Source of the DNA: Caenorhabditis remanei
Lineage: Eukaryota > Nematoda > Chromadorea > Rhabditida > Rhabditidae
Assembly (NCBI RefSeq): GCF_010183535.1
Contig: NC_071333.1
Coordinates: 9,980,587 to 10,044,586, forward strand
Length of the DNA stretch: 64,000 bases
Direction: 5' to 3'
Of this stretch, positions 30,342 through 43,387 are shown in pieces; positions within the stretch are counted from its first letter, which is position 1; each line of letters opens with the position of its first letter. Below the pieces are notes generated by a model. That model was not told the origin of the DNA. It made no database searches and saw only the letters and a program-made list of their open reading frames with translations. The position numbers and the translations under genes are program-made.

Positions 30342-31781
30342 TTGAAAAAGGAAAGAGAAGAAAAGAAGGCCTGACTATTCGAAAATTGGTAAAGCAAGAA
30401 AAAACAGCGGATAAGAGTGAAAGAATATCACAAACGTTGATTTTCATGCACGTTTAACTTTTGACTGATAATGTATTATAGGGAGCGGAAACAGAAGAGG
30501 AGTTTGCCGTTCTATATCTCGGATGGAATTCTGAGCACATGTATGACGTCGACGTCGAATGGTTCCGCAAGCACTACAAGAGGGTCTACGACATTGCGGA
30601 AGCCAGGAACAAATTTGTAGCTGTTATCAAGGAAAAGGTCTCCGACAAGGAGAAGAAAGCTCTAATCGAGTTGGAACAATGCATGACTCTGGATCTTCAA
30701 TATGATTGTTCCAATCGCTACTGGTTTCTTCAGGATCTCACATATTTCCATTCCAAGATCCAACGAGACAGCGGATTGGGGAATGTGCATTATATGTGCA
30801 TCACGGGACCAACAACACCTCTTCCAATTTATACTGTGAGTTTTCATTTCGGGTTTCCAAGGGAATACCATGTTTTCAGTTTGTGTCTCAGCACGTTATG
30901 CAAGAAAGAGTATTGTCTAAGTGCATTGAAGAAACTCGCCGTCTCGACAAAACTACGCAAAAAAAAGCTCTCAGAAATGGACCGAGTGATAAACCATCAC
31001 CTCAACTAAGAACAACTCCTTGTAAGAATAAAGAATGGTGCAAGTGTAACCTCAATGTAAGTTTAAATGTTTCTAATCGATGAAAATGAATGTTTTATTT
31101 GCAGTACGCATCGATGGTCCGTCGCAATTCCTTTGGAAAAAGAACAAAACTCTGCATTCCGGATGATATGGGCCGTCTCCAGAATCTAGACGAGCATAGA
31201 TTTGGAGATGAATACGTGTCTGTTGAATGTTCTTCAGCCTGCAAATGCTCTAAGAACTGCCCCAGACGCCAATTGCAGAAAGGTGGCAAAAAAATGCTTG
31301 TGGTTCTGTGTGAAGACGAAAGGAATGAATATGAGTTGGTAGCAGGAGAACCCATCGTAGCAGGAGAGTTGATCGGGGAACTGGTCGGAGAACTCTTCCT
31401 CGCCCCACAGCAAGAAGAAGATTCGAATGGCTCTCCAGTGGCTAAACGATCAAAGCCCGACGCTTCCAGTCCTATGAATCGAACCACGCAGCTGAATTTG
31501 AAAGATGGACCTTTCTACAAGACATTTTCCATCTTCAATGCTGAAATGGCAATCATTTCCCGCCATATCGGGTATAAAAAGTTTGAAGAATTTGGAGTGA
31601 TAATGAATTTCTTTCTTACAGAAACGCAATGAGATTCATCCGCCACTCCGAATCTCCAAACTCCCTTTTCATCGAAACTCTCAGCCGTGTGAACCACAAA
31701 GACCCAATTATTCCACGAATGGGTGTATTCGCCTCAAAGGACATCGCCATCGGCGATAAGATCACTGCATTTTTCTATTAG
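30342..31781 (+). CDS. Chromo/SET-type protein, probably catalytically inactive
   Basis: Exons 30,342-30,388, 30,482-30,835, 30,880-31,056, 31,105-31,571 and 31,622-31,781 join in phase; an earlier first exon was not found. Order of regions: a chromodomain-like start (GAETEEEFAVLYLGW), a helical linker, a Cys-rich pre-SET (PCKNKEWCKCN ... CSSACKCSKNCPRRQLQKG), a SET core (GELIGELVGEL) and a C-terminal SET motif (NAMRFIRHSESPNSLF ... MGVFASKDIAIGDKITAFFY). This is the SUV39/G9a type of lysine methyltransferase. Active enzymes have NHSCxPN; here it is RHSESPN, losing the catalytic Asn and the zinc-binding Cys. The GWG motif before SET is missing and no post-SET cysteines follow. It is likely a chromatin-binding pseudoenzyme or a decaying gene. 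About 400 residues are visible. Confidence 0.65.
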
Positions 31782-32520
31782 GTATTTGTTAAAAACCAAT
31801 AATTGCTAGAGTTTTTACCTTTTGTCATTCCAGATGCCTCCCGAATCGCTCCGAAATTTCGCCTCCAACTTGTTGGTCTACTCCGTTTCACTTCTATTCA
31901 CCCGATCTACTTCTATCCACTACCGAAACGTCAAACCATTGGAAATACCCAGACAAAATAATTTTGTTTCCTTATTTTATCCTCATTTTTTATCTCAATA
32001 GCACGATTCCAATAAACCACTCTGCTCAGTATTTTCAGCTCTGTCAGTAACTTTTGAGAAATATTAAGATACACTCTCAGAGTGGATCGAGCATCGATAA
32101 AATGTCTAAAAATGTCTTGAAAGACACCCCGTCAAAAGACCTAGTAGAAGTTACAGTAACCTCTTTCTTGAGACTGCACAGTCGAGGATGGATTGGGAAG
32201 GCCGCGAGGCTAAAGGCGGGTAACTCGGCCAGACGCTAGCGATCTTCGGATCCGACAGCCCTGACCTTAGAGGAATCCTGGGATGAGGGGCACGAGGGGA
32301 AGGAAGTTTTCTTTTCCATAAGTCAGGGCTGGTAGTTGGTAATAGTGCCTTTCTACACATCACCGTCTTGCACCCACTAAACTAGTGGGATATGCTGGTG
32401 GACTCACGGTAGAAAGATGTCCCCCTGCCTGACTCCATAGCTCGCATAACAAATTCAATAAAATTTCTAAGAATCTGGCAGCAATTAATCCTCCCATTAC
32501 TGAACCCATACTCCAATCAA
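31782..32520. other. 3' flank and unassigned repeat-like sequence
   Basis: The 3' untranslated part of the SET gene is followed, from about 32,050, by GC-richer sequence unlike its surroundings (CACGAGGGGAAGGAAG). It has short frames and no recognised domain. It may be part of the LTR element that ends at 33,210. Confidence 0.4.
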
Positions 32521-33210
32521 ATGAAGATGAGATTGGAAGAGTCAACACAGGAGCGAAGCAAGGAGCATGAGTGGGCTACCACTATGTTCGACGTGTTCGA
32601 GTTGCCGACAGTTTGGTCAGCAAGGAAGTCAACCGATGAAGCAAGGAGGGATAATGCGACGTCTACACCAGTCATGGATTCACCACAACGAGTGCATCAA
32701 GGTCAAGGGACATCAGCATCTCCAGCGCAACAAGCAGTTCAAGGACAACGACTTGCTCCGTCTCCAGTTCAACCAAGAAGGACAACCCGTGTCAGGAAGA
32801 ACGTCGTCAAGTACGATCCATCAGCTCACATCTAAATTCTCATTTGTGATAATTCCTATTGTTCTACTTATCCTGATACCATCATTGTTGTTACCTGATT
32901 AACTAGTATGTTTTATCTTTACGTAGGGAGGTGTTGTGACGTTGTTTATTTAGTCACAAAGATTTATATTATTTTTGATCTATACTTTTGATCTACCCGC
33001 TTTCCCTCGTTTTCCCCCGTTTGCCCGCGAAGAGGAAATGTCATCCTTTTTCTCTCGTTCTAAAGTTAGTTCTACGTTTTAACTTGTTACCGGAACGTGA
33101 CTGTTTCGGATATATTGTTCCCCTTGTCCCCCTCATATTGTAGTAGTTAAGAATCACTAATAAAGCAGTGATTATATCAAATTGTATCTCTATTAGCACG
33201 AGACACAACA
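32521..33210 (+). mobile_element. 3' end of an LTR retrotransposon
   Basis: A frame at 32,521-32,835 ends with a basic tail, RRTTRVRKNVVKYDPSAHI, typical of the C-terminus of Ty3/gypsy-type polyproteins. After a short spacer a purine-rich tract (TAGGGAGG at about 32,924-32,931) directly precedes the LTR. No integrase or reverse transcriptase is left, so the element is 5'-truncated. Confidence 0.55.
32932..33210 (+). repeat. 3' long terminal repeat (279 bp)
   Basis: Begins TGTTGTGACG and ends ACACAACA, that is TG...CA with a 7-bp terminal inverted repeat. It contains a polyadenylation-like AATAAAG near 33,160. No matching 5' LTR was seen in the window. Confidence 0.65.
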
Positions 33211-33768
33211 CTAGTATTTTTTGACAGAGTTACGATTAGCGATATCCAGCCGTTGTATTCAATAGTTCATTCGAGTACACGTGCACGGATAACGCTCATC
33301 GTTTCGTGTTGCCACTTTTATAGAGTAAGTTGCAATTCTTCAATAATTTTCTCTCAAAGTTGTCAAAAAACCCTCGTTGTTTTCATTATAGTTACATGTC
33401 AAATTTAGAAATAACACTGATATCAGATTTCCCTACCAAACCCTTGAAAAGTTAACTGAAAGTGTAAAAAAAGAAAGTGCATCCGGACTTTGAAGGAAAT
33501 GATTTAGCGCAGGTCGTTCTGGTACCAATGGGAAGATAAATTTGTTTTTGCCAGGTAGAAATTGTGTGTGTGTTGATTAAAGAACAAATCAAAGTTTCAG
33601 ATATCCTTCAGTTTGGAATCAGGCGTGTTGTATTTGTCCATTAATTATTTTTCTAAAGTTTTCGAAACATTTTTGCAATGCCATACATTCGAAGGATTGA
33701 CTACCCATCACAATAATTAACTGCGATCAGGATGGCCTTACAATATAATCGTCTATTGCCTAGTCTTC
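33211..33768. other. No gene seen
   Basis: AT-rich sequence between the LTR and the start of segment copy II. No supported frames. Confidence 0.5.
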
Positions 33769-35010
33769 ATTCCACGTCTCACCATCTGCCTTTCCAAGAC
33801 AGTAAAACACATCTGTCATTGCCGAATCGACCTGGAGACACACTTGCACCATTCATTCCCTCAACACACACAACCAAACATACCAACCTCTCCTCTCTCA
33901 TCTCTTCTTCAGAACACACGGCCCTTTCCCTCCTCATTTGTCCCACTCGGACGACAAGAGCCGACCCTATCGATCGATTTTGACTGCACTACGAGTTGTG
34001 GGACACAGTCATCGTTCGCTGTTGGTTCTGTTGAGTCTGCGTCTCTTTTTATCAGTTCCCCTTTCATATTCCACCTCAGTTTGAACAGTTTTACACTAGC
34101 TTCATCTTCGATTTTGTTATATAAACCGAGTGTAATTCTGATTGTTTCATCAAGGTTATACGGCGTGAAAGAGTAATGGCATGTGTTACATTCTGCGCCG
34201 TTTGCTGACCACTCTCCTCAGCAAACAGGCCAGTTGTTCATTGTGATTTCTTTATAGTGCAGTGGTCCATTATTGATTTCGTATGTAAATCAGCAAGCAT
34301 TACATTTTCGAAACATCTACCAAAAAAACTTTTATTTCATTTTTTTCAGTTTTTTTTTCAGAACTCTTGCATATTTTCTAATCCAAGTGTAGTATACTTT
34401 TCAATCTAAATATTTTTCATTTGTTACGTGTCTAACCTTCTTGGAATGAGACTTTTTAAACATATTTTCTTAATCATAACTTTGAGTGACATGTGCAACA
34501 TGACTAGTAACCGATACGGGCAAGGACATGCCCTCCGTTTCACAATATATCCCACTCACGGCGCAGTAATGTACATTCATCTAGTTACTCTCATCCAGCA
34601 TACTATTTGCTATGCTTCTTTATCCGCAATGCCCTCTTTCTGTCACTCTTCATCCCCTTTTAGAAAATCCCTTTTGGTTCATCGATACCACCCAAGAGCA
34701 GAGACGGCATTTCTTTCCTTTCTCTCTTTTTCTCATCAACACGGGACGTCTTGTCCTTTTCTTTCTCGCCGTGTTCTCACTTTTCTGCCCGTTGCTTTCG
34801 CTTTTTTCCGTGGAAAAGCGGAAGTACATTTAACTCATAGCCAGAAAATAATCACATTCGTTTCTGTTTTTTAAACTTCTGTCTTGTTTTCCTGTCTGGA
34901 ATTAATACAATTTTGTTTTGACTTATCAAATTGAAAAATATCGTACCGTATTTTGGCCTTTAAATGGACAATTTCTGACTTATTCACTAATTTATAGCTT
35001 TTCAGGTAAA
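33769..35010. other. Upstream region of the duplicated acidic gene
   Basis: Counterpart of 1-1,234. Nothing coding is supported. A trans-splice-like acceptor (TTTTCAG then GTAAAATG) precedes the start. Confidence 0.55.
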
Positions 35011-36491
35011 ATGTCTTCTCCGACTCCACCTCGAGACACCTCTCTGGAAAAACCTACTTCTGAGGACATTACTCCAAAAACTGATTGCCCGGAAGACCTA
35101 ACCAAGGCATCTACTAATGAGTCAGAAGAGACTCCAACTCAGCAATCGGAGCAAATTACTGAAAATGTTGTCGCCGGACAAAACGATAATGAGGAAGCGT
35201 TAGACATGTCGATTGGAAAGAAGGATCAGGTTGAGCCAATGGAAATCTCTGAAGAAGGAAACGATAACCAAAAAGAAGAGTCCAAAATGAATGAGCCGAC
35301 CAAAGATGTGGACACTAAAGAAATTAAGTCGGATGAAAAAACTTCTGGTGAAGAGGAGACTACAACTGAAAAGGACATCCAGAAAGCTGATGGTGAAATT
35401 TCGGAAAATATTTAAAATGCTGGTAAGAATACTGAACCAGAAAAGACTGGTGAGGTCGAGAATAAAGTGGAAACCGAGAAAAGAACAGAAGGAGAAGCTG
35501 TGTCTGAAAAAAGCAAAGAAGAAGTTGTAAAGACTGCTGAGGAGACGGAAAAAGAAGAAAACCAAGAAAAAGATACTGTATCTGCCGAAGTTGCTGAAGA
35601 AACCAAGTGTGAAGTAGACATGTCTTCAGATAAAGCAAAAACTGAGGAACAAACTGAAGAAGAAGATGAAAAAATTTCTAAAGAATTGAAGGAAGACAAG
35701 ACCGAGGAACAATCAAAAACTGAGAAAGCAACCAAAACTAAAGACGAAAAAACTTCCGATGAAACGAAGGCAGATAAGAATTCTAACAAAGAGAAAAGTT
35801 CTGAGGAACAGAAGTCTACGGAAAAAGACAACGCTGAGGGAGATAAGACTGCGGAAGACACCAAAATGGAGGTTGGCACAGCTACCGAAGACAAAGCGGA
35901 CAAAAGCGACAACACCAAGACTGAAACTGGTGAAAGCGCTGAAGAACCAATGGAAGTTGACGGAGAGGAGCCAGAAGCTAAAAAAACAAAGGTGGAAGGT
36001 GAAGATGTCAAGACCGAGGAACCACTAGCTCTTGATCATGCCGCTACTCTTGTCAAAAAAGAAGTTTCGGTAAGTTTTCCCCCACATATCGTATTCAGAT
36101 TCTATTAGTTTTTGAAGATTACAAAATTGTAGTTTACCACTTGTTTTATGTGTTGTCTCTAAATGAATTTTTTAGGCTGCCATCAAAGTCTACCAGAAGT
36201 ACTTCGACGATATGAAACTTGATCAAAAAGTCACTCAGCCAAACATCTCGAACTACATCCGTGGTGTCATCCTGAAAAGATTAAACTCCAATACTGTTCA
36301 CATCGACGGATACCTCGCAAGAATCGAGAAGGCAAGAACGAGAGAAGAGTTCCAGGTGAGTACTTTAACAGAATCAAAAAAGACCCCTACTAAATGTTTC
36401 TATTCAGACTCTGTATGATGAAATTACTCTCTTGATCAAGAAGGCTCGTCAGTCTCAAGAAATCAACGATTTGCTGGGACCTCTCTACTAA
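35011..36491 (+). pseudogene. Acidic Glu/Lys-rich protein gene, copy II, with premature stop
   Basis: Exons 35,011-36,069, 36,176-36,355 and 36,408-36,491 correspond exactly to the copy I gene. A CAA to TAA change at 35,413-35,415 stops the protein after about 134 residues, at ISENI. The frame after it is open again through the rest of exon 1, and both C-terminal exons are intact. The stop may therefore be recent, or translation could restart at an internal Met. The acidic region has many substitutions while the C-terminal block is unchanged. Confidence 0.75.
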
Positions 36492-36958
36492 ATTTCTTCT
36501 CATCTCCGTGTCATTTTTGGATTTTAAGTTAAAAAAAGATCATCTCAACTTTACGAGTTTTATGATGATTAATTGGATGATAAACACATTTTTTGGTTGA
36601 ATTCCACAAGATTTGATGACATGTTACTTTTACAGAGCTTGGAAGACTAGAGAAGTCAATCAGGACTATCAGCAGGATTAAAAGGCGGGTCAGCTACAGA
36701 AAAAAAAAACACAATATTCATGATGTGACTGCATTGTCAGATCATACTCTAGCATCGCACATACCAATACGAGCTAGGTACCTTTCGTTTCGGAATAAGT
36801 TGCTTACATTTAGTTTCTAGACAGTATAAATCACCACAAAATTACAAGTGGTTATGAAGATATGATATTTCGGTTTTAAAACAGTCAGACTGAAAAGTTT
36901 AAAAAAAACTTTACATCTGCGAAGAAGATATTATTTTAAACGTAGTTAATCAAACTAT
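36492..36958. other. Intergenic, no gene seen
   Basis: Counterpart of 2,717-3,185; no coding sequence. Confidence 0.55.
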
Positions 36959-37667
36959 TTAGCTTTGCAGTGGGGATCTAGATTCTCTTTGCTCAACGAT
37001 TCGCGGTGGGTAAAACTGTCCGGTGTCCACGTATGATCGCGAGCCAATAGTGAGATCATTGTTTAAGAAAATCAAGGGACGAATTGTTGCTGAAAACATA
37101 CTTTTTGTTTTTTACTCAAAACGTTTCGCACTTACGATAAGTCGGATGCACTTGCTGACCAGCGGGTAATGCAGTCTCGCGAATCGTAACACGAGGAACT
37201 CCTGTAACACGAGCGACCGGAACGCCTGAAATGTGATTTCTGATAAACATGTTTTAAGACAAAATCTTACTGTAGGTTGCAGTAGATGGGCCATCTGTAA
37301 TATGATTGGGTGCACGTGGAACTCCTCGTACAATTGCTACTGGTACATCTGGAAGAAGTTTATCGTGAGAGTGTTTGTCTGTCTTTCACTTACGACGTCT
37401 TGAATCTGGTGGTGAAGTGATCATTGGAGAGGACGAACGTGAAATTCCTTTAACATAAGCAACAGGAATATCTGCAATGAAATTTGTTACGGATTTTAAA
37501 ACTTTTTTTTGAAAATAGGTTTTTTGATTTACCTTTTTTACCAAATAGTTTTTGATTATCACAGCGCTGGCGATTTGACATAACGATTCAGCTGAAACAC
37601 AATCAACCATACACAGGAATAAGGACATGAATACAAAAATGAGAAGCGGCAGCCTTTTGGTGAACAT
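36959..37667 (-). CDS. Small secreted exon-repeat protein, copy II
   Basis: Start at 37,667 (MFTKRLPLLIFVFM, signal peptide). The same exon series follows with the DIPVAYVKGISR, VPVAIVRGVPR and SVPVARVTGVPR repeats, ending SPLQS at 36,959. The weak donor that fits the phase after the first exon in copy I is changed here (GCG-CTG), so the first junction is uncertain and this copy may be non-functional. The repeat exons themselves are open and nearly identical to copy I. Confidence 0.5.
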
Positions 37668-38168
37668 GTGTTCACCAAGTGGCGCATATATTCTATGTCT
37701 AGTTGTTTCAAGGTCATTAGTTAATGTTGAAGAGCAAAAACGTTTGATATCTGAAAAAAAATGAAATCACAAGATCTTGCTCCTGCAAATTGAAACAAAA
37801 GTCAGAAAAAAAGCCATTTAGCGGTCGTTCCAATATCAGAGGGAAGCGGTGACAAAAGTTAAGGAATGTGCTGAAATTTGACCAGATTGATTGGAAAACT
37901 GTGTGATTGAAAAACAAAAACTCTTATGACATATTGATCAATGGTGAGCAGCAAAAATCAGATTTGAGTGAATCTACTTATGTACAGTACTCTGATATAT
38001 TCTAGGAGTTGTTTTTATCTTACTTTGTTCAGCATTCAGAAAAAAGTTGAGGCAAATTCATCAGCCACTCTAAAAAAGCCTTATGTTTTCTTCAATTTTT
38101 TTTGATGTTTCATTGAAAAACAAACAAGATCCAATTACCTCTTTTAATCATATCGGTACTTCTGGTCA
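37668..38168. other. Intergenic, no gene seen
   Basis: Counterpart of 3,895-4,390 up to the LINE insertion point. Confidence 0.55.
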
Positions 38169-39100
38169 CTTTATCTTTACTCTCATGATCCTCTAGCACT
38201 TCAAATGGGAATAGACTTGGTAGAGTCTTGGGCTTCTGATAACTCCTTACCTCTGGCCCACTCTAAGACTGCCCTTCTTCGTCTCGGACCTCGAAACTCT
38301 TCTCACCCGTACACTATTGGAGGTTCCCTCATTGATTCCTTTGATTCTGTTAGGGATTTAGGTTTATTAATAGAACCTAATCTCAAGTTCACTAGACACA
38401 TTAATCGGGCTGTTGCTCTCGCCTTACTCCGTTCAAAACAACTACTGAAATCTTTCAAATCCAACTCTCCCCAATTTTATATCTTCCTATTCAAAAGTTA
38501 TGTACTCCCTCTAGTTGAATACTGCTCCGTCGTTTATTCGCCTCCCCCATCATCTAAACTAGCGCACAAGCTCGAAACTCCTCTCAGATTCTTTTCGCGG
38601 AAAATTCTTCAACGCTGTAACACACCTTATTGTTCCTACTCGGATCGCCTCTCCCAACTTGACCTCTTTTCTATGCGCCACCGTAGGCTCAAAGCGCAAC
38701 TACTTCTCTTATACAATCTTATAATCGGCGCCTCATATTTTCCTAGTCTTGAGACCCATGTCAGGTTAAGTTCCTCCTCCCGTCGCCCAATGTCTCTTAT
38801 CTGTATAAATCCTAATTGCTCTAATTTTTTCTCAACTGTAATACCTATTTGGAATGCCTTAACTATTAATGTTCCCCATTTCCTTTGCCCATCGGAATTC
38901 AACTCTCTTCTTGTAAATAATATTGCACGATTCTGATTTTTTTTTCTTTCTTTATTCTCCCTCCCCCTTGCCCAACACCTATTTTATAATTCCTTATTCC
39001 CGGTTTCCTTTCTCAGGTTTCGTCTCGTGAGGGACTTTACCTGACCTCCAGTGACATTTTCTGTATATTTAAATAGTTAAATAAAATATCAAATATCAAA
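38169..39100 (+). mobile_element. 5'-truncated non-LTR retrotransposon (LINE)
   Basis: The frame from 38,205 to 38,936 is the C-terminal part of a CR1/Jockey-type reverse transcriptase protein: HSKTALLRLGP, SVRDLGLLIEPNLKF, FLFKSYVLPLVEYCSVVYSP, IPIWNAL and NNIARF. Catalytic motifs lie in the missing 5' part. The 3' end is a short AAATATCAA repeat. The insertion interrupts sequence that is continuous in copy I at about 4,390, so it came after the duplication. It is similar to the LINE at 60,694-61,840. Confidence 0.8.
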
Positions 39101-39454
39101 TTATTTGTACATTTTTGTTAACAGTATTGTCATTCATCTCCTTTTTTCAGTTTTATGATTTATCGTATCCAAACGATTATTTTCCCACGGGAATAAAATT
39201 GTTCTTCTCTACTCGTAAAATAATGCCTCTAAGCGACTTTTCCGTTAAAAAATCATATTTTATTGCCGGAGAAGCCTTCTTCCTTCTTTTTCACCTTATT
39301 CGATTATTTCCTATACTATTTATTTCCTTTCATTCCACCTACATTTGATTTTGCATTTTGCATTTTGTATTGTTATTTCTTGGAATCATTTACCAAGTGT
39401 AGACTGTATCGGGAGCAGCTTCATCTTCATTCCAATGAAAAGTAGATAATCAAA
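39101..39454. other. Promoter region of the following gene
   Basis: Counterpart of about 4,395-4,750; no coding sequence. Confidence 0.5.
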
Positions 39455-40657
39455 ATGACAAATGATGGTCGTCCTGATTATTCATCAATGGTGAGCTCCT
39501 CCAATTTTCCCTCAACGTAATCGAAGCTACTGTATTTCAGTCCTATGGTCAATTGAGACGCTTTTTGGATTTCTCTACGAAAGAAATAGACAATTTCTGC
39601 TTAGAGACGATAAATTACCTAGACAATTTTGATGAAGATGGACAACATGGTGAAGATCTAAATGAAAGAATTAGATTGGAATATCAGCTGACCGAAATGA
39701 CGGCAAAAAACGCACGAATAAGGATACTACTACTTGAGTATTATCAACGTGACAAAGAAAAAAACTTGGAGGAGGCTTTTAAAGCTGCAATTTCAGGACT
39801 CAAAACTATTTATGATGCAAACGTGGCACCAGAAATCAAGAAATTTTGCTTCATCAAGACTGAACTGTTTCAAAATTATATCAAAATATTTCGAAAAGAA
39901 ATTGCTGCAAAGAAAAAAGAAATTTACATAACCAGAAAGATGTCGTACAAAACTAAACGGATTTACTTGGAGAACCTTCTCAAACGGAATGGTAATTGTG
40001 TCAACTTGGAACCATACAATGAGAATCAACTTCGAATTATTCAACAGCAAATCAAAGTTGCTGAAATAAAAACAAAAATTTACGAGGAGTGGATATCAAT
40101 TGACGCGTGTAAGAAGAAAATGGACGGATTAAAAAGAACTAAATCAGCAACGCGTGCTGTCGTAAGTCAGTGGTATGCAATTCTAGAGAAAACTGATTAA
40201 TTACAGCTATGGCAACAAGTGTTTTCTGGGCCTGTTGAAACCTTGAGACAAACGCCTTCACTGACTAATTTGGATATTATGAAGATTTGTGAATACTGTG
40301 AATCAACTGCTCCTGAATACCGTTTCATTCACATGTACAAGCCTGCAGTCTCGCAAGTTTTTTATGATTGTGTCATCAACAACAACATCAATTTTCATGC
40401 AAATTCTTCTACTGGTGAGAATGGTTCGATCAATGTTAAAATGCTACTCTATTATTGAATAATTGTGATTCAAAGTTTCAGGATGTGGTATTTTACCATC
40501 TCCCGCTCATTCCTTGACTAACTACCGTCCATTGGTTCCAAATATTGTTGACCCAGGACCGTCGACATCCACTGCAACAGATTCTGTTAGAAATCTTCAT
40601 CAGTGTCTTGATTCAAATACTAATATTCTGGAAAACTTCTTTGATTTGACGTACTAA
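39455..40657 (+). pseudogene. 353-aa hypothetical protein gene, copy II, damaged donor
   Basis: Exons 39,455-39,490, 39,541-40,161, 40,207-about 40,436 and about 40,482-40,657 match copy I. At the end of exon 3, copy I reads AATG/GTAAAA; here it is AATGTTAAAA, so the donor is gone. A one-base-shifted GT would put exon 4 out of frame and end at a TGA shortly after. The rest is open. The copy probably makes a C-terminally altered protein or none. Confidence 0.65.
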
Positions 40658-40771
40658 TCGATAATCATTCTTATTTTATTCAAAAAAAACCCGAATTACA
40701 ACTATTTGACACGAAATATTTCAATAATACTAAAAAAAGACACACTGAGCGATGGAGAACAGAGAAAATTA

Positions 40772-41397
40772 TTATCCAATATAGTCGATTAACTTCTTGA
40801 TATACTCGGCTTTCTGTTCGTTAGTAATTTTTGAGAATCGAAGGTCCTTTTTTAGCTGGTCATTTTGCTTTTGCAAAATTTTTTTTGAAAAATTGATTTT
40901 CAGAGAGTGTCAAGAATAATTTGTATAAGAGATGAGACAGATAATGTGACTGGAATCAAAAATACATTTAATGATATATATAACCGTCGAACTCGTAGTG
41001 CAGCCTATTACTGTTTGGTACCAGCGAAACTCTTGTGTTCAACCACATCAAAAGCTGTGCAACTTTTCGAACACACTTTTTCAAGTTCTTCAGAACCTGA
41101 CGCAATAATATACCTTTCAACTTTATGTTCTCAATTCTCGTGAGCTTCAATTGCTTTGCCTCGTCGAACGAGAAATTCTGGAGAAGTTCAATAATTTCCT
41201 CGATGGACGCGTCGCTGTCGAATTTCTTGGTGTCGTTGTCAGTGATGTCGTTCGTCGATCGTGGCGGGCGGTGCTTCAAATAAATTCCTATAAGAAAAGT
41301 GTTCCATAAAGAGACATCGATTATCAAACAACTCACTGTTTGACGGCGAAGAAGGTTTGGATGGCTTCGGAGTAGATTTGGTTTTGCCCTCGATCAT
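40772..41397 (-). CDS. Small hypothetical coiled-coil protein, copy II
   Basis: Exons 41,337-41,397, 41,114-41,287 and a last exon ending at 40,772 are as in copy I, with very few substitutions (for example KHRPPRS for KLRPPRS). No lesion is seen. The last acceptor is as uncertain as in copy I. Confidence 0.5.
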
Positions 41398-42121
41398 TAT
41401 TTATTGTTTACCTTAAAGATGAGAGATTTATTGAGTGAAAATTAAAATTATAATTAAGCAGAGATAGTAGAGAGTAAGAAATTATATTGAAAATACTATC
41501 GCCGTCCCATGACTCAAAAACAACGTAAAAACAAATGAGTAAATGAACACAGTGATAGGGGTAGCGTACGCATCAATATTCTGGCAGTATGCAATTTTGC
41601 GTGGTGGTGTACGCACGCAGATCTGTCGACCAGATAAAGCGTCGCAAAATATTTGTAGGTATTGGTGGAAAGGGAATACTGGAGAGTTAAACAGAAAAAG
41701 ATTAGTAGGATTAATGAAAGAAAAGGCAAAATTCTGTTTGTCTGTTAAATTCAAATCTGAATAATTAAGAAAACTTGCTCAAACTTATCGAAGATAATTA
41801 TTATTGTTTGATGTTTTTCCCACGCCGGGACTACGTTTCATTTTTTACGGTCTTGAATGGATTGACCAAAATTACGATATTCAGTATATATATGAAATTT
41901 CAGATTTATTATTATTGCTCGACTCACATTTTTTGTAAAAACCTCAATTTCATAACCATTTTTGATTTTCCTCTCCAAATCGAATTATGTTAGTTTTACG
42001 AGCATGGGAGCGAGAATCGGTCAGTTTCAGTCTTCTTATTTTAGCTTTCAGTTTAAGCTTTGTGCCTGTATTCTCCCGGCTGTTGTTTTTTAGAAAAATA
42101 TTTCGTATCTCAATATTCCGA
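41398..42121. other. Intergenic, no gene seen
   Basis: Counterpart of 6,702-7,425, nearly identical by eye. Confidence 0.5.
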
Positions 42122-43121
42122 ATGCATCCAGAAGGTACTGGATTTGAAGACATGGTGAGTAAACAATCGGAATTTTTTTTACTTTGAAAATTTTCAGAGC
42201 TATACTGTGTTGAAACGGAAAAGCGGATTTTCACAGACACGATTCGAATTCTTCTTATGGTCTGGAGAAGAAAAACGAAAGGATTTGGACAGTTTCACTG
42301 AGGATGAGCACAAGGTCTTGAAAACGGAACAAGTTCTATGTGAAGCATTGCTCGCTGACATGCTAGCTCAGGAACAGAAACTGTTGGAAATGCTCGAAAA
42401 TAAGAATGATGATGACTCAGCTCATCTGGTCGACATCAAAAGAGGAATCAAGAAATTGAACGAACTTTTCTCTGAAGTTGCAGATGGTGAAGAAGAAGAA
42501 ATCGACAACACAAAAGTGAGGAGACTTATCTCGAACTACGCTGCAGATATCGAAAGAATCACTCGTTCAGCCATATGTACACATGTCTGTGTCATGGAAA
42601 GAAATACTGGATCAAAAAATAAAAAATGCTCAAGTCAAAGTGGAGATGTTCAATGTGCATGAGAGAATCGAAACAATCAAACAAAGATATGAGAAACCTG
42701 ACGGAGTCAAAATGGAACAACTAGAATCAGTAAGATCTAACTTTCTCACTTGCTTTCTATAAACCACCCTTTTTTAGATATGGGCTGAATGCATCAATGT
42801 GATCAAGAAATTGGAGAGCATCCCTTTGAGAGGATTCCAAGTTTTCGTAGTTCAAAATGTTATCGATTTCATAAAAAATAAGAAATTCCAATTCAAACCA
42901 ATCACGTTGCCGATCTAAATTGAAGATTCAGCAGATTTAGAAGATACAACGGAGAAGAAACGAAGAAACGAAAATATACGTCAGCCTTTGAATGTAGAAG
43001 GTTCGCGAGATACTGGAAACTCCGAAGAAGTTCCAATAAATTACATTTCAACCGGAATGGTGAGCTATTACTGTGATTTACTGTTGCTCGAGTTTCACAG
43101 AGAATGTGTCTTAAAGAATAG
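42122..43121 (+). pseudogene. Coiled-coil gene with 31-nt intron, copy II, premature stop
   Basis: Same exons as the copy I gene; the candidate 31-nt intron is 42,516-42,546 and is unchanged. A CAA to TAA change at about 42,916-42,918 (after ITLPI) removes the last 60 or so residues. The remainder is nearly identical to copy I. Confidence 0.65.
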
Positions 43122-43387
43122 GATTCAGTTTCAACAGATATTCGCGTATGTGATCATTTGCCTGATTGATTAAATGATTTCTTGAAAAATTGGCGGAATT
43201 CTTCAGGGAAATCTTTGTACTCTCCTAATTTTCGGATCCGGTTGGCGGATTCCTTTAGAGATAAACGAACAACTTCGTACCATGGTCAAAGGTCTATATG
43301 TTTTATGGAAAATTAGTTCGCTTAATATTTATTGACATTTCTTGAGTTGCAATTACAGAAAAGAAGAGAATAAAGTTGAAAGTCAAT
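43122..43387. other. Spacer between converging genes
   Basis: Counterpart of 8,427-8,821 with about 130 bp deleted near 43,306. Confidence 0.55.
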
